Notes: a model not told the origin generated them from the sequence alone. A stretch of 64,000 nt of DNA from Lysobacterales bacterium (GCA_022844135.1 JALHMG010000008.1:96830-160829); one strand, 5' to 3'. Counted from the first letter of the stretch, positions 35,434 to 50,400 are shown. Made by a program: numbers and translations.

Positions 35434-38400
35434 GTGACGACGCGCCTTCGAGGCTCCATCGCCGCGATCGCTTTCGCCGCGTTTCTGCACGCCGATGCGA
35501 ACGGCGCAGGCCCAAGTTATCCCTTTGCACCGGTGTCTTGCGTCGAGTTCCCAAAGGTTGATCCTGGCGCTGTGGGCAAGAACAACTTGCCGCTATCGAC
35601 TGTGGGCAACCTCGCGATTATCGAGTTTGGCGGCGACTACGCGCGCGGCGTTTCTGCCGGGCGTCAACAAATCGCGCAGAGTTATTTTCGCGAGCACCAG
35701 CCGGTCGATTTCCTGGTCGTGTTCACCACCTTCGATTTTCCGAAGGGCGATGCGCTGGCGTTCTACAACGGCATAAAGAACGATGTCTCCGGCATTGGCC
35801 TGTCGCAGTTCAACAACAGCGCGGCATTCGGATCGACCAGTCTTCAGGGCTACATCGACATGGCGTCAGTGGCGGGTTGGCAGCTCAATCCGCGTTTGCC
35901 TGAATTCGATCAAGTCGCAGATGCATTGGCGCACGAGTTCATGCATCGGTACGGTGTGTTTTTGCGCTGGAACGACGGCTCTTCCTTGCGCACGGACCTG
36001 ATCGGTCGCGATCAGTCGCATTGGAGCTTCTTCGTCGACTCCGACGCGTCGGTGATGTTGGGTAACGACTGGCGCACACTGCCGAGTGGTCAGTTCGAAT
36101 CAATCGACGTGATGCATCGGTATTCTGATCTCGACCTATACGCAGCCGGTCTGATCGCTCCGCAAGATGTTCGCCCGACTGCGCTGATCATCAATGGCAC
36201 CGGCAACGCTAACAACGTCCCGCGGCGCGGCGCGACCACAGGCGGACAGGCGATCAACATTGCGATCCAACAGGTAATCGCGGCCGAAGGACCGCGCTCG
36301 CCAGCGAGCTCAGCTTCGCAACGCGATTATCGCTTCGGCTGGGTGCTGCTCAAGCGACCCAACCAGACCATCGCTGCAGACGTGACGGCGCTCATGGAAA
36401 GCGCGCGTGTCGCATTCGAAACCGAAATGGCGGCGCGTACCGGTGGTCGCGCGACGTTTCGCATCGGCAATGCGCTGAAATTGCCGAATGCCGGGCGGCC
36501 CACCGTGCTGACTGGCTCGCCGATCAGCCAGCAATTGCCGAGCGCGCAGCGGGCCGCCGCATGGTTACGATCGCGCCAGGCGACCGACGGCAGTTTCCGC
36601 GACAAACCCGAGACCGCGCTGCGCGATACGGCGGTGGCAGTGCGCGCGTTGGAGGAACTGGATCCCACATTCAATGGCTTACCGCCGGCGCGCGCTTGGC
36701 TTCTGGCGCAAACCACGGCCGTGATCGATGCCGACGACCAATATTGGCTGCTTCAGGGGCTGGATCAGCAGTTGGCGGCGCTTCTTGGCGATATCGCCAA
36801 TCAACAACGCGGCGATGGTGCGTTTGGACTGATTCCGTTGCACAACGGATCGCCCATCGACACTGGATTGATCGTCCAGGCCGCTCGCCGGCGAAACGCA
36901 AGCTTACGCTTCGACGACGCGCAGGCGTGGCTTCTGGCCAGCGCCAATAACGATGGCAGTCACGGCGTATTGCCGCGAGGTCGCGGGCGAGTCATGAGCA
37001 CGCTCGCGGCTGCCAGTGCTATGCCCGCGAGTGTGCTCGGGCCGGCCAAGCAATGGCTGCGTTCACGCCAGTACGCCGATGGTGGACTAGGCGATGGTAG
37101 TTCGCGTGTTGATCTCAGCGCTTATGCCTTGCAGTTGCCGAACGTGCTGGGTGGCGATGCGTTGAACGCTACTGCGCTGGTCCAGTATCTGCTGACCCAA
37201 CAGGGCGACGCTGGCGATTGGCAGGGCAGCGTTTACACCACCGCGCAGGCTGCGCTGGCTGTGGCGCGGTTTGGGCGGCCGAATCTGCGAACGCGTGGCA
37301 CGATCACGCTGAGTGTCGATGAGCCGACGGTGGGCGATACGATTGAGATTCGAGCCACTATCGAGAACGTCGGCAACGCGGATGCGGGTGCCTCAAGTTA
37401 TCGCTGGTATCGCGGTGCGCCTGACCAGGGCGGTCAGCCGCTTGGCCCCAGTGTGGCGCTCCCGGCAATTACGGCAGGCGGTTCGGCACAGGCAATCGTC
37501 AACTGGGTCGCCGTCGATGGCGCATCGACCATCGTGCTGGTCATCGACGATGCCAACGTCATCACCGAGAGCAACGAGGCCGACAATCGCGCCGAGCGTG
37601 TGATCACCGCGATTGCGCCGCCAGCGATTCCGGAGTTGAGCGTGAGCTCGGCGGTTGCCGTTCCAGCGGCATTGACCGTATTGCCCGCGTCCTTGCGTAT
37701 CGACGCGACCGTGCGCAATGCAGGATTGCAGCCCGCCAGCAATGTGCTCATCGCGTTGTATCGGGACGGCGTTGCGCAGGCTCTCGCGGAGACCCGAATC
37801 AACATCTCCGCGCAGGCCACAGCTTCGGTGCAACTGACGACCCAAGTCGACTCAGGTCCGCAGAACCTGCGCGTGGTCGTCGATCCGGATAACGCCATTG
37901 CCGAAGCCAACGAGAACAACAATGCGCGAACGTTGTCCGTGCCGCTGGCGAGCGCGGTCGATCTCGAAGTCACCGCCGATGACATCGTCCTCGACACCGA
38001 TCCGGCACTGGTCAATGAGGATGTGCGCTGGCGCGTGACCGTGCGCAATCGCGGCACCTCGGAGTCGCCGACGGCGGTGGTTCGCGGAACCGTGGTTGTC
38101 GGCGCCAATCGCATCGTGTTGCCGGAGGTGAGCGTTGCGCCTGGCCCCGGAGAAGCGCTGCAGCGTAACTTCGTCTGGCGAGCCAGCGCCGCCGGTCCGG
38201 TGCAATTCGAAGTGCAGATCGACCCGGCTAATCAGGTCACCGAGGCCAACGAGAACAACAACCTGGCGATGTCTGCAGCCCTCATCGGCACGCCCGATCA
38301 GGCCGATTTGAGCATTGTTCCAGGCTCATTGAGTCACACGCCATCGCCGGCACTCGAAGGCGCCGCACTACGCATCACCGCCACGATTCGCAACTCGGGC

Positions 38401-41400
38401 GCCTCGGCGACGCCGGCGTTTGTCGCGCGAGCCTTTCTGGGCGATCCGCGCCAGGGTGCTGCGGCGATTGGCAGCGTCACCGTCGATCCCGGTTTAGCCG
38501 CTGGCGCGGAGCGCAGCGTCGAGATCAATTCGGCGCTGCTGACACTTGCCGGCGATCAGACGCTGTACGTGCTCGCGGATGCCACGCAGCAGGTCGTGGA
38601 GCGCAGCGAAACCAATAACTTCCAACTTCTTCCGATTGCAATTCGTCGTCTGCCGGATTTGGCAACCAGTCTCGCCGGCCTGTCGCTCACGCCGAGCGCA
38701 CCCGCGACGGGTCAACCCGCGGAGTTGCGCGTGCAAGTACGCAACTTGGGCGAGCAACCCGCCGCTGCGTTTGTTGTGCGTTTGCTCGACGGCACGACGC
38801 CAGTGGGCAATCAAACCATCGCCGGCTTAGCGCCTGGCGCCACTGGGCAAGCGGTATTCGCATGGACGTTCGCTGGCGGCGGCACGCCGCCGAGTCTGGG
38901 TGTGCTCGTCGATGCCGATAGTGCGGTCGCGGAAGGCAACGAGAGCAACAACCGTGTTGATCTGCCGTTGTCGACACAAAACAGTGTGCTGTTCGCCAGC
39001 CATCCGGTGTTCTCGCCGAACGGCGATGGTGTTCGCGACCGCACCGATATCGGGTTGCGCTGGACAGGCGCGGGTGGGCCGACGGCTGTCGAAATTCGTC
39101 GTGGCGATGGGAAAGTCGTACGGCGCTTTGCACCCACGCAAGTGGGCGATCCGGTCAACGCCAGCGTCGCGTGGGATGGACGAAATCTGCGCGGGCAAGT
39201 GGTGCCGGACGGCGTCTACCGAGTGCTGGCGATCAGCGCCAGCGGCGAGCAGTCGATGACTATTGTCGTCGACAACAACCGCGCCACCTTCGCCGATGCA
39301 GTGGGCACCAGCGAAGGGGCTTTGATAAACGTAGCGCAGTTGACCGGCGTGTCCTTAGACCAATGGCAAACCCCGCCCGATCGCAGCCCTTGGCGCCTGG
39401 AGCTGTTCACCAGGACCACGCGTCCCAGCGGCTCCGGCTTGCCCGAAGGCATCTACCGTTTCCACCCGCACGATCGCGAAGTTGTGCCGCTCATTTCCAG
39501 TGCCTGGGTGCGCAGCCAGTTGGATCTTCTAGGCGGCGGCCTCAACTGGTTCGCGTTTCCAACGTCGGGCGACTCAGTTGTCTTCGAGCTGTCGAAACGG
39601 ATTGCCGGTAATCAAACTGAAATCAGCCATTGGCGAATCTCGCTCGATACCTCCGATGCGCCCGTTAGGCTATCGCCGCCTGCCATCGGGTTAGGCACGA
39701 ACTTGCTCGGCAGCTTTGATGCCAATCATCTGGCGCTACGCCGCCAGACGTCGCTGCTGCAGTTGAATTTGCAGAGTGGCGAGATCACGACGATCAGCAG
39801 CAATTTTTCTCAAAATGCAGATAAGGCGCCTGGGAAGAACATCGCACCAGTGATTGTCGGGCCCACGGGCGTATTGGTTGACGGGCGTACTTTCTTTCCG
39901 CGGGGTGGCGGGGCGACAGTTGCATTGCCGATAAGTAATCCGATAGCCACTTCCGTCGATGGCGCCCAGGTGATGCACCTGGCCGCCAGCGCTTCAGGCA
40001 CGCGGGTTGTTCTCACCCAGTCGGCTGGAGGCACATCGCAAGTGCTGGCCGAACACGCGTTAGAACGGATTGGCAACGCTGGGGATTTCTGGGCGGACAT
40101 CGAGGCTGGCGGCGGTGGGTTCGCATCCATTTTTGTCCCTGAATTTGATCGGTTCGTATTCGGGAACGGTTTTACGCACGAAGTGCTCGTGGTAAGCCGA
40201 ACCGGCCAGATCGAACGCCGTTGGGAGTTACCAAGATTCGCACGAGAAAACCTTTACGTAGCAAACATCAATAACCCGGGCGGCAATTCAGATTTCCTAG
40301 TCGATACGATCTATTCCGTCCGGAGAGTCAGTTTCCGCGATGTCAATGCGATCTTCGATCCATACACCAGCGCAATTGACATCGAGCAGTTCGAACAGGT
40401 TTCAGGCCCGGTTTTTGTGAACCAGCCCGGATACTGGCAACTGCTCGATGGCGTCCGCGAGTCGGTGACGCTGCGGGAGGACGGCTCTTCAGCTGTGACC
40501 GGTAGGTGCGGCGACAGTGGCCCAGGAGCGTGGATTCGATTGTTCGATTTGCGGGACGTGCGACTGTACACGTGCGCATCCGCAAGCGGGTCGCCGTTTC
40601 CAGCCAGGCTTCGAATGCGAGATGGCGCTTCTGTCGATATCGACGGGAGGGTAAGTACGTCCAGCGGACTCCGATCCGACGAGGCATGGCTCGCGTCACT
40701 TAACGGTGTCCGTGGCATCAGCGACGATGATCAGGCCGTAGTCGACAGATTCAACGAACGCCTTTACTCACAGACCATCAATTTGTCTGCGCGCCTCGCG
40801 GCAGAATCGGAAGGTCGAACCATTCGACTCTCCGGTGTTGCCGTAGATCGCAACCTCGACTACTACGAACTCGAGTGGGCGAGGGCAGCGCAGACGCCTG
40901 AGACTTGGTTTGCACTCACGCCAGCCATTCGAAACCGCGTTGAACGGGACGAATTCCTGACCTGGGTACCGCCCGAACCAGGTGATTACCGATTCCGGCT
41001 CACCGCCGTCGATCTGGCGGGCAATCGAACGCAGAGCTTCGCTCGCGCGCGATCTAACGGGGCCTCGCCAATTACCTTCGAACAACTTGCACCGAAGTTC
41101 ATCTCGCCCAATGGCGACAGCGTACAAGACCAGGCGGTGCTAGCTTTTCGCGTAAACGCGCCTGTATCGACCGAGTTTGTCGTGTTCGACAGCGACGGCA
41201 ATCTGATTCGGAACTTGCCGCTGGTTTACGGTGCTGCCGACTTGGGACCGAAGACGCAAGCGTGGGACGGCCGCAGCAATGGCGGCGTGCGTGTGCCAGA
41301 TGGAGACTACCGCATTGGTATCGACGGGCAGTTCGCCAAGGTCGTTGTTGATACGGTTTTTCCCGAGATTGGTCTGGATGTGTCTCCCTGGTACGCCACA

Positions 41401-44400
41401 GATCCTCCGGCTGCGAGGTTCGGGTGTTTCGATGCTCACCACGGAAACTGCGAACTGCAGAAGCAAATCGGTGGCGGGCCTATCTGGACAGTGGTGGCGA
41501 GATCAACCGGCTGTGAGGAAAGCGGAGTTCGTTGCTTCCGAGAGAAGCCGTTGCGCGATCCACTTTCCGCGCGATGGCGCTTGGTCAGTCGCGATCGCGC
41601 AGGAAATCAGGCCATTTCTGAATGGGTCGGGCCGTTGGCGCCAGCGGTCGTGATGTGGGGCATTAACGAAGCCGTGATTGGCGATTCGCCGTTCTATCGC
41701 GATCTCGATCTGCAGCAGCCGGACTTCAACATCACGCAGCCACCAAACCATGGCGCGTTGATGACCGGTTCGGAACTCCTGGTCCGCGTTGCTTATCCCA
41801 ATGCCAGCTCCGGCGCCTTGCAAGCGCGGGCGGTTGGGAGCAACGCTTGGATAACACTGAGCGATCAGCCGGCAAGTGCGCTGCGTACGTGTAGCGCTCA
41901 ACCACCGCAAGAATGCGATTCGATTGAATGGCGGATGCCAGTTGACCTGAGCAGCTTTGTCGCTGGATCTATCGTCGATTTGCGCGTTTTGGCGAGAGCA
42001 AACGGCGATCAGTTCTCAAATCGACTGCGAGTCATTGTTGGTGGAATAGGGCGGCCGCGCGTAGTGACGGGCATTCAGTCCGATCTATTGGCGCGACTTC
42101 GGGCAAGGTATACGCAACCCGCCGCGCAGGGAGTTTCGTACGACGAGTTCCTCGCCGAAGAATGGTTGTCGGGTCCGCTGCCAATATCGCCTGCAGGCAC
42201 AACCATTCTTCGCAAGTCGCCCACGTGGCCGACTTCGCCGAATCAGATTGCTCAGCAAAGAGTGGCTGCAGAAGACGGCGCTGTGCTTTTCGCGTTGGCG
42301 ACGTGCGGCGCTTCGCGAGAGCGGATGATCGTGGAATCGCGAATTCGGTCGATTGTGGTTCGTTCGCCAGATGCGGAATTAGATTTTGCCGGCCAACCGG
42401 AGTCTTGCGGAGTTGGATCAGGCTCTGACGAGGGGATCGCTTTCGGCATTGCCCCGGTCAAAGCCTCGGCTTGTGGCGACGGTCCGACGGGACAGCTCCG
42501 AGTTCGTGTTTTCAACACCCGTCCGTTGTCAATCGGAACTCAGCAACGCATTTCGATCGGCACCAGAGCTGCGTCAGCTAATCAGATTGCTACCGAGCTT
42601 TTGTCTATCCCGCTGCCAGGAAGCAGTCAAGGCTTCGATGTAAACGCTACGTTCGCGATTCCACCGACGGCTGCCGGTCAACTAATGCTGCGAGCCGAGG
42701 CAATCGGCTCGGCCGGAAGCGTCGGTAGGAACACATCGGTTCCCATCGATCGAGTTCCACCCAATGTTCGCATCACGGCTCCAGCTAGCGGTTCTCGAAT
42801 CTGCGCAACCGATCAGCGCCTCGTCCTAAGCGGCGCTGCCGCAGATAACATCGGCTACGCACTTGCGCTGCAATGGGGCGCGGGCGCGGCACCGTCGGCG
42901 TGGTTCGCCGCATCAGGAGAACCACCCCAGGGCTTGGGGAGTTTTGATTTCGAATCGCAGTTCGTAGCGCCAGGCAGCTTGGTCAGCCCCGATCGCGCCG
43001 GAGTGCTTTGGGCATGGGGTGCGGACAATCAGTTTCTTCCCGATGGGCTGGTCTCGTTACGGCTTGCAAGCACTGATTGGTCGGGCGCGCTGGTTTGCGC
43101 AACGGAATCCATCGTCGTCGATAGTAAGGTGGCATGGATCGACTGGCAGGAGCCTGACCGAATCCTCGATAGCACCAACCGCATCGTCGGTGTATCAGCT
43201 GTTGGCGATCAAGCCTACCGTGTCGCTCGTGCTTATCGGCGACCGCGCGAACTGCTCACGGTTCGTGGGACCTTGCATGCCACCAGTTTAGTTGGTGGCC
43301 AGTTCATCGCTAACGAGTCGACACTCCGCGAGCTCTTGCCGTCTGTGTCGACCAATGCCGATGTGACCCTGGTCTGGGACGGTCGCGTGGGTGGCTCGGT
43401 GCCTCCCGATGGCTACTACACCATGAGGTTGACGGCTGGCGATTCGTGCCAATTTGCTGACCGCGCCGATACCGTAGTTTTGCTCGACAACACACCGCCA
43501 GCAATTACGGTATCGAGCCCCAGTGCGAACGCGACGTTGACTTCACCAGTCGTTGCACTGGCTGGCAGCATTCGCGACGTGCGCCTGACGCGTTGGCAGG
43601 TGGAGTTCGGCGTTGGCGCCGCGCCAACCGCTTGGACCGAGGTTGCTTCAGGGACCAACGAAGTCAACAGTGCCAGCCTAGGCTCATTCGCGCGCGGTTC
43701 AAGCGAAGGACCTGCGGTTATTCGCGTCTCCGCCGTGGATCGCTTAGGAAATCGCAGTGAGGTCTTGGTCCCAGTTGTGCTCGCGCCGCGCAATCGTCTG
43801 ATTGATCGAGCCGCTGCGCCTGTCGCGTTCTCGCCAAATCAGGATCAGCGCGGCGACGTTTTGCCCATCGAAGTCGTTCTTGCTCGCGAGTCGAGCCTGA
43901 CAGTTCGAGTGCTCGCAACCAACGGCACCGTACTCCGCACCTTGGCAAACTCACAATCAGCGGCCGCTGGACCCGTGATGACCGCATGGGACGGCAAAGA
44001 TACGGCTGGCTCAGTGCTGCCAGAGGCGGGCTATCGGGTGGAGGTAGTTGCGACAGATCCGGCTCAGAGTTTTGGCTCCGAGAGCGCGGTGCTGGACACG
44101 CGGATCGATGTAACTCCTCCAACGCTTGCACTCGTCTCACCCTCCGCAGCGCACATGCGACAAGGCTTCATCGAGTGGCAAGTTGCGGAAGTCGAACTCG
44201 CAACGGCTGTCGCTCGACTGTTGGCGATGCCGGCGTCTACGCTGATTGTAGAGCGCACGGAGAACACCGTCGGCAGCCACCTTCTCCGCAACAGCGACGA
44301 TCTCAACGAAGGCTTGTATCGCATCGACCTCGAAGCCGTCGACGTGGCCGGCAATCGAGCCACGCTGACACGGGGCTTCCGCCTGGATCGCACGGCGCCG

Positions 44401-47400
44401 TCGGCGTCGTTGATGGCGCCGGTGAATGATGCGGTGCTGCCGCGCGCTGCCACCAGTGTCCGCGGCGTGATCGACGATGTGGATCTTGCGAACTGGCGGT
44501 TGGAGTTGGTTGGTGCGTCGACCACCGTTCTCGGGCAAGGGCAGAACACGATTCCCACGGAAGCGCAGATCTTTGCCTGGACGGTGAGTCAGCCTGACGG
44601 ACCCTATCAATTGCGACTGGTCGCCACGGATGGGGCCGGCAACAGCACCACACAATCGGTCGATATTGACATCGACGGCACGCCGCCAACGGTGCGCATC
44701 GATCAGCCGACGGCAGACCGTTTGCTCGGACAGCGCTTCGATGTGATGGGGCAGGTTGCCGATGCGCACTTGCTCGATTATCGGATTGCCGTCGCGACCG
44801 CAGCGCAGCCGAACGACTGGGTCGATCTGGCGATCGGCAATGCGGTGGTTACCGGGTTGCTCGGGGCGCTCGATGTGCAGCAGCGCCAAGGTCCGTTGCG
44901 GTTGCGACTGACGGCGACCGATCGCGCCGGCTTGAGCGCGAGCGTGGAGCGTGCAATTCGCGTCGATAGCGAGGCGCCCGGCGCGCCCACCGGTCTGGCG
45001 GCGGTGGTGTTGCAGAATCGCGATGTGCGCTTGAACTGGACAGCGCCCGCGGCGAACGATATTGCGCGGTACGAGCTGGATCGTTGGCAAGTGGCGATCG
45101 GTACGACGGCAACCACCGAGTACCTCGATCTCAACGTGCCCGAAGGACGCCCGCGCTATCGCGTGCGCGCAGTCGACTTGGCGGGCAACGCTGGCCCGTG
45201 GTCGGTGCCGGTCGACGTCGTCATCGATCGCACCCCGCCGACCGTCGGCATCAGTGCGCCAAATGCGGCTGCGCGCGTTCGCGGTCTGTTACGCGTGTTT
45301 GGTTTCGCCGACGCCGCCGATGATTTCGCGAGCTACGCGCTGCGCGCTGACATCGCCAGTGCCGTGCAAACGCTCGCCAGCGGTCAGCAGCCGGTGAGCG
45401 GTCAGTTGGGCACACTGGATACATCGACGCTGGCCGAAGGCGCCGCCGTTCGATTGGTGTTGTCGGCGCAAGACACACGCGCCAATCAGGCCAGCGTGCA
45501 GGTCGATGTGTCGGTGGACAATCAAGCGCCAGCGACGCCCACGGGCCTGGCGGTTGCCGCGATCGGCCCGGATGTCCGCGCGCAATGGAACGCCAACACC
45601 GAGCCCGATCTGCTGGGCTACTTGTTGTACCGCGATGCGGCGCTGGTCAATGGACCCAGCGCATTGCCCGAGGACTTGCGCCCGTTTCGCATCGCCGATA
45701 CCCAGTTCCTCGACCGCGGCGTTGGCGATGGGCTGCGCCGTTGGCGCATCGCTGCCATCGATACGGCCGGGAACGTGTCGCCACTGTCGGCGCCGCAAAG
45801 CCTGACTATCGATCAAGGACCGCCGGATATCGTCATCGAATCGCCGTCCGAAGGTGCAAGTTTCGAGCGCGCGATCGACGTGCTGGCGGTCAGTGCCGAC
45901 CAGGACCTGGCCGAGGTGAGATTCGAAGTTCGCGCGCCTGGCGCTGGTGCCTTCGCGCCACTGGGCGCACCGCTAACCTCACGGCCGTTTGCGGTACAAC
46001 TCGACGCCACTGCGCTCGGCAACTACCAGGTTCGCGCCATTGCGCGCGACGTCGGCAATGCGTCGACAACCTCCGCCGTGCGCACCTTGGTCCATGTCGA
46101 TGAAACGCCGCCGCCGCGCGTCACAGGCCTGCTGGCCCGCGCACGAGGCAGCTCAGTCGAATTGTCCTGGACTGCAGTGACCGCGAGCGATCTGGCGGGA
46201 TATCAAGTGCGTGGTCGTGGCCCGAACGGCGCGGCATTCAATCCGCCAGTGACGACAGCAACCACAGCGGTGCACACGGATGCGGAACTCGGCCGCTGGA
46301 CCTACGAGATCGTATCGCGCGACGCCAGCGGCAACGAGGCGCCGCCGTCGGTCAGCGATGGGGCAGAGGTGTTTTCGGTCGATTTGCTTTCGCCGCGCAC
46401 GCCAACGTCGCTGACCGAACTCGTTGTCGAAGGCAGTTCCGGCGAGCCCGGCGAGGTGCGCGCCAGCGTGCAGGACAGTGCCGGCACGCGCCAGTTGCCG
46501 CTGCAAACCACCAGCGAAATCGGGCGCTTCGAATTGCCCGTCGCCAGTCTGGCGCAAGGCGCAACTGCGATCAGCGTGTTTGTCGTCAACGGCGCCGACG
46601 ATCACAGCACAGTTGCGACGTTGCGGTTCGATCGTGGCGACCGGCCAGCCGCGCCAACTGGATTGGCGGCGATCGTCAACGCGACCAACGTGCAGTTGAA
46701 CTGGACGGCAAACGCGCCAGCGCCGCTAGCTTACCGCCTGACCCGCAGCGACTCGCCGCAGCCAGCCGCTGTTGTTGTGCCAGGGCTGTCGGTCACCGCC
46801 GAGCCGAATCTCGGGGATCCCAACGCGGTGATTGACGGCGACATAGACACCGTCTGGTCGGCGCCCATCCTGGGCTCCGAAGTGCGCGGCAGTTATCTCG
46901 AACTTGAGGCCGTCGAACCGTTCTGGCTCAGCCAGATCGAGATCGATTTTGGCACGGTCGGATCGCGGGCGTCCGAGTTCGATGTCATGGCATGGAGCGG
47001 CCACCAGTTCGTGCGCCTCGCGACTGGAGCCACGGACACTGCGAATGCGGCAATCACACTAGAGGAAGGTTATCGCACAACGCGCGTGCGCATCGTTCCC
47101 CGTCGCGTTCCGTGGACGGCTGTGCAGCCACTGGCTATCGCTGAGGTGCGGGTCAAGGCGCTCCCACTGATCGCGACGACGAGCTACCTGGACACGCCAG
47201 CGGGGGGCCGTCATCGTTATCGTGTGCGCGCGATTTCGACACTGGGACTTGAAGGCGCTGCATCGCCCGAGCTTCAGGTGGCGGTGGGCGATGTCGATCC
47301 ACCCGATGCGCCCGTGTTGAGCGGGAGTGTGCTCGGCAGTATCGCCACCTTGTCGTGGACGGCGCCGACAGCACCGGATGTTGCGGCGTATCGATTGCAG

Positions 47401-50400
47401 CGCGACAGCGCCACGCTGACGACACGGCCTGCGGCACAGCAGCGCACGTATGACGACGGCCCGCTGCCGAACGGTCAATATCGTTATCGCGTGATCGCTG
47501 TCGATGGCGCGGGGAACGACAGCGAGCCGTCGAACGAAGTCGTCTTGAGCATCAATGCGCTGTTGCCCGGTGTTCCGCAAGCTGTGATGGTGACGGCCCC
47601 CAGCGCCGGTGGTCGATTGCAGATCGACTGGCAACCGGGCGCCGGCTCGGCGCCGGTGCGTTATCGACTGCGTCGCGCCGCTGCGGCAAATGGCAACTAC
47701 AGCGTCATCGCCGAGCCGACCAACCCCAGCTATCTGGATCAGCCGCTGGCCAATGGCGTGCAGCAGTTCTACACGGTCGCCGCTATCGATGCAGCCGGCA
47801 ACGTCAGTGCGCCGAGCGCGCCGGTGTCCGGCACGCCGCGCGACGCCGATCCGCCGGCTGCGCCGCAAGTGAGCTACCCGATACTGCCCGGTGTCGAGCT
47901 GGAAACCGCCGCGACGGCGGTGGATCTCTGCGCGATCGGTCCCGCGTCCCGCCACGAGTGGACGCGCGACGAAACGGCGTTCGCCGAACGTTCAACCTTA
48001 AGCGATTTCCGCTCGCGCTCGTTGCAGCCGGCCTATGAGTCCACACCAGTACTCTCGGACAACGGCGGCTATGGCTGGTGGAACAGCGCCAGCCAGGGCC
48101 TGGTCGAACTCGACGTGCTCGGATTGTCGGCCGTGGCGAGCGGCGTTCGCGTCGTTACCTTCGATGCGCGCGACGGCTACTTCGGCGTTGGTGCCGACAG
48201 CAGCTTGCGTCGCTATGCGCGGCAGGGCGCCAGTGAGCCGGTGTCGACCGGCCTGGCGGAGGTCATCGATGCACGTGCGTCGACCAATGGCCGCTGGCTC
48301 TTACTGCACGGACGATTAGCGGCTGGCGACACCGCGAGCCTGTATTGGTACAGTCTCGACACCGCGCAACGCACACCGATCGCGCTCAATGTCGATGGTA
48401 TCGACACGCTGGAGGTCGATGCGCTCGGTGCTCGCGCGATTGCGCGCGTCGGCACGTCGCTGCACCTGATCACACGCAGCCCGGCCTCCGTGCAACTGCT
48501 TCATGCGAACGCCGACGGCGCGGCGCCAACGCTGACCGCCAACGGCGATCAGGCGTGGTACGTGCGGCGCAACAACAACGTCGATGAGGTTTGGCAGCGC
48601 GATCCCGCTGCGACCAGCGCAACGCTATTCGCGAGCTTCAATGAGCCGGTGCTCGCGGTGCGGCGCATCGCTAACGAACGCGTGCTCGTCGTGCTGGCGA
48701 ACGATGTGTATTTGTACTCGACCGCCAGCAACTCAGCCCCGCTCGCGACAACGCAGGCTGGAGAAACCAGCTCGGCGCAAATTTCGCGCAGCGGCCGGGC
48801 CTGGCTCGATACGCGCAGTAGCGCCGGATCAACGAAGCTGTTGGATCCACCCGGCTACGGTTGCTTGCGATCGCAACCACTGGCGGTGGGTTCGCGTCGC
48901 TACAGCGCAATGGCGCTGGACGAATCTGGGAATCGCAGTCTGCCTGCGGCATCGATTCTGATCGCGCGTACCAGTGCAGCCGGACCCGATCTCGCAATCG
49001 ACAGCGCGTCGATCGCTTTCGACCCGACGGTGCCGGCGATTGGACAGCCCTTCGTGGCCCGCGCCTTGGTTCGTAATCTTGGCACGCTCGCTACGCCGAC
49101 AACGACCCTGCGCTTGAGCCTGCAGCGCGCAGCCGATCCTCCCGTAATCGCGACGGCGACGGTGCCGGCCGTTGCACCGGGCGGCGTGTCGCTGGTTTCG
49201 GTTCCGCTAGCTGCACAATCTGAGGCAGGCAACTACACCGTGGTTGCCAGCGTCGATCCCGACAATGCCATCGTCGAGTTGTCCGAGGAGAACAACCGTG
49301 CGAATCGCGATCTATGGCTCGCGGCCAGCTCGGCACCCCAACTGAGTCTGTCGCTTGCGCAAACCGAGCTGCCGCCCGCGGGCCAATTGGCGGGCCGCGT
49401 CGACGTGCGCGCAGGCAACAGCGATCTCAACGCGCGTCTGCGATTGACATTGGAAGAAATGGCGGGCGAGCAAATCGCCGTGATAGCCGACGAAGCGATC
49501 AACGCGCTGACGGCCGGCACGTTCTGGTTGCGCGCATTTCAGTACGACACCAGCAGCTTGTTAGCTGGCACCTACCGTGTTCGTGCGCGCTTAAACACGC
49601 CCAGCGGAACACCCATCGGTGAGGTCATCAATCCGATCACGATACTGGCCGACCGGCAATTCGAGTTGTCGCTGACACCACCGACGAGCCCGGTCGCCAT
49701 CGGCCAATTGGCTGATCTGGCAATTCGCGTTCGCTATCGCAGCGGCAACGTGCTGGTGCCGGGTGCGCAGTTGCGGCTTCGCGTCAGCGGCGTGGCGCCG
49801 CAGCCGGTGTTCACGACCACGCGCACGCTCGGTACCTTGCAGCCTGGATTCGAGCTGCAGCAAACGGTGCGCGTGCCGACTGCGGGTCTAGACGCCGGAA
49901 ACTACGTCGCCACCGTAGAGCTGCTGGCCGGCACCGATAGCTGGTCGGCGCAAGCGGGGCTCAGTCTGATCGCATCTGGCGCGAGCGACGCACTCACTGG
50001 AACGATTGCCTCGGTTCCAGCGCCGATGGTGGTGGGCAACGATGCAACACTGCAATACACGATCAGCAACCCAGCCACGAGCGCGCAGAGCGATGTCAGC
50101 GTGCGCGTACGCTTGCGCCGCGCAACAGATCTGAGCGTGATCGCGCAAGCCACGCCGGTGATCGCCATCGGCGCGCAGTCGATGCAGAGCGGTTCGCTGG
50201 CGATTCCTGCCAGCGCGCTCGGCATCGAGAATCTGGTCGCCACACTGGAGGCGCGTCTCTCCGGCGCCAATGCGGAGTGGCGCATGCTGGCGCTGCGCAG
50301 CGTGCAGGTTGTCGATGGCATCGCGCCGGTGTTGACGCCGCTGGCTCCCGGCGCATTCGCACCATCGCCCACGCCGCTGCTCGCACAAGCGCTCGATGCG

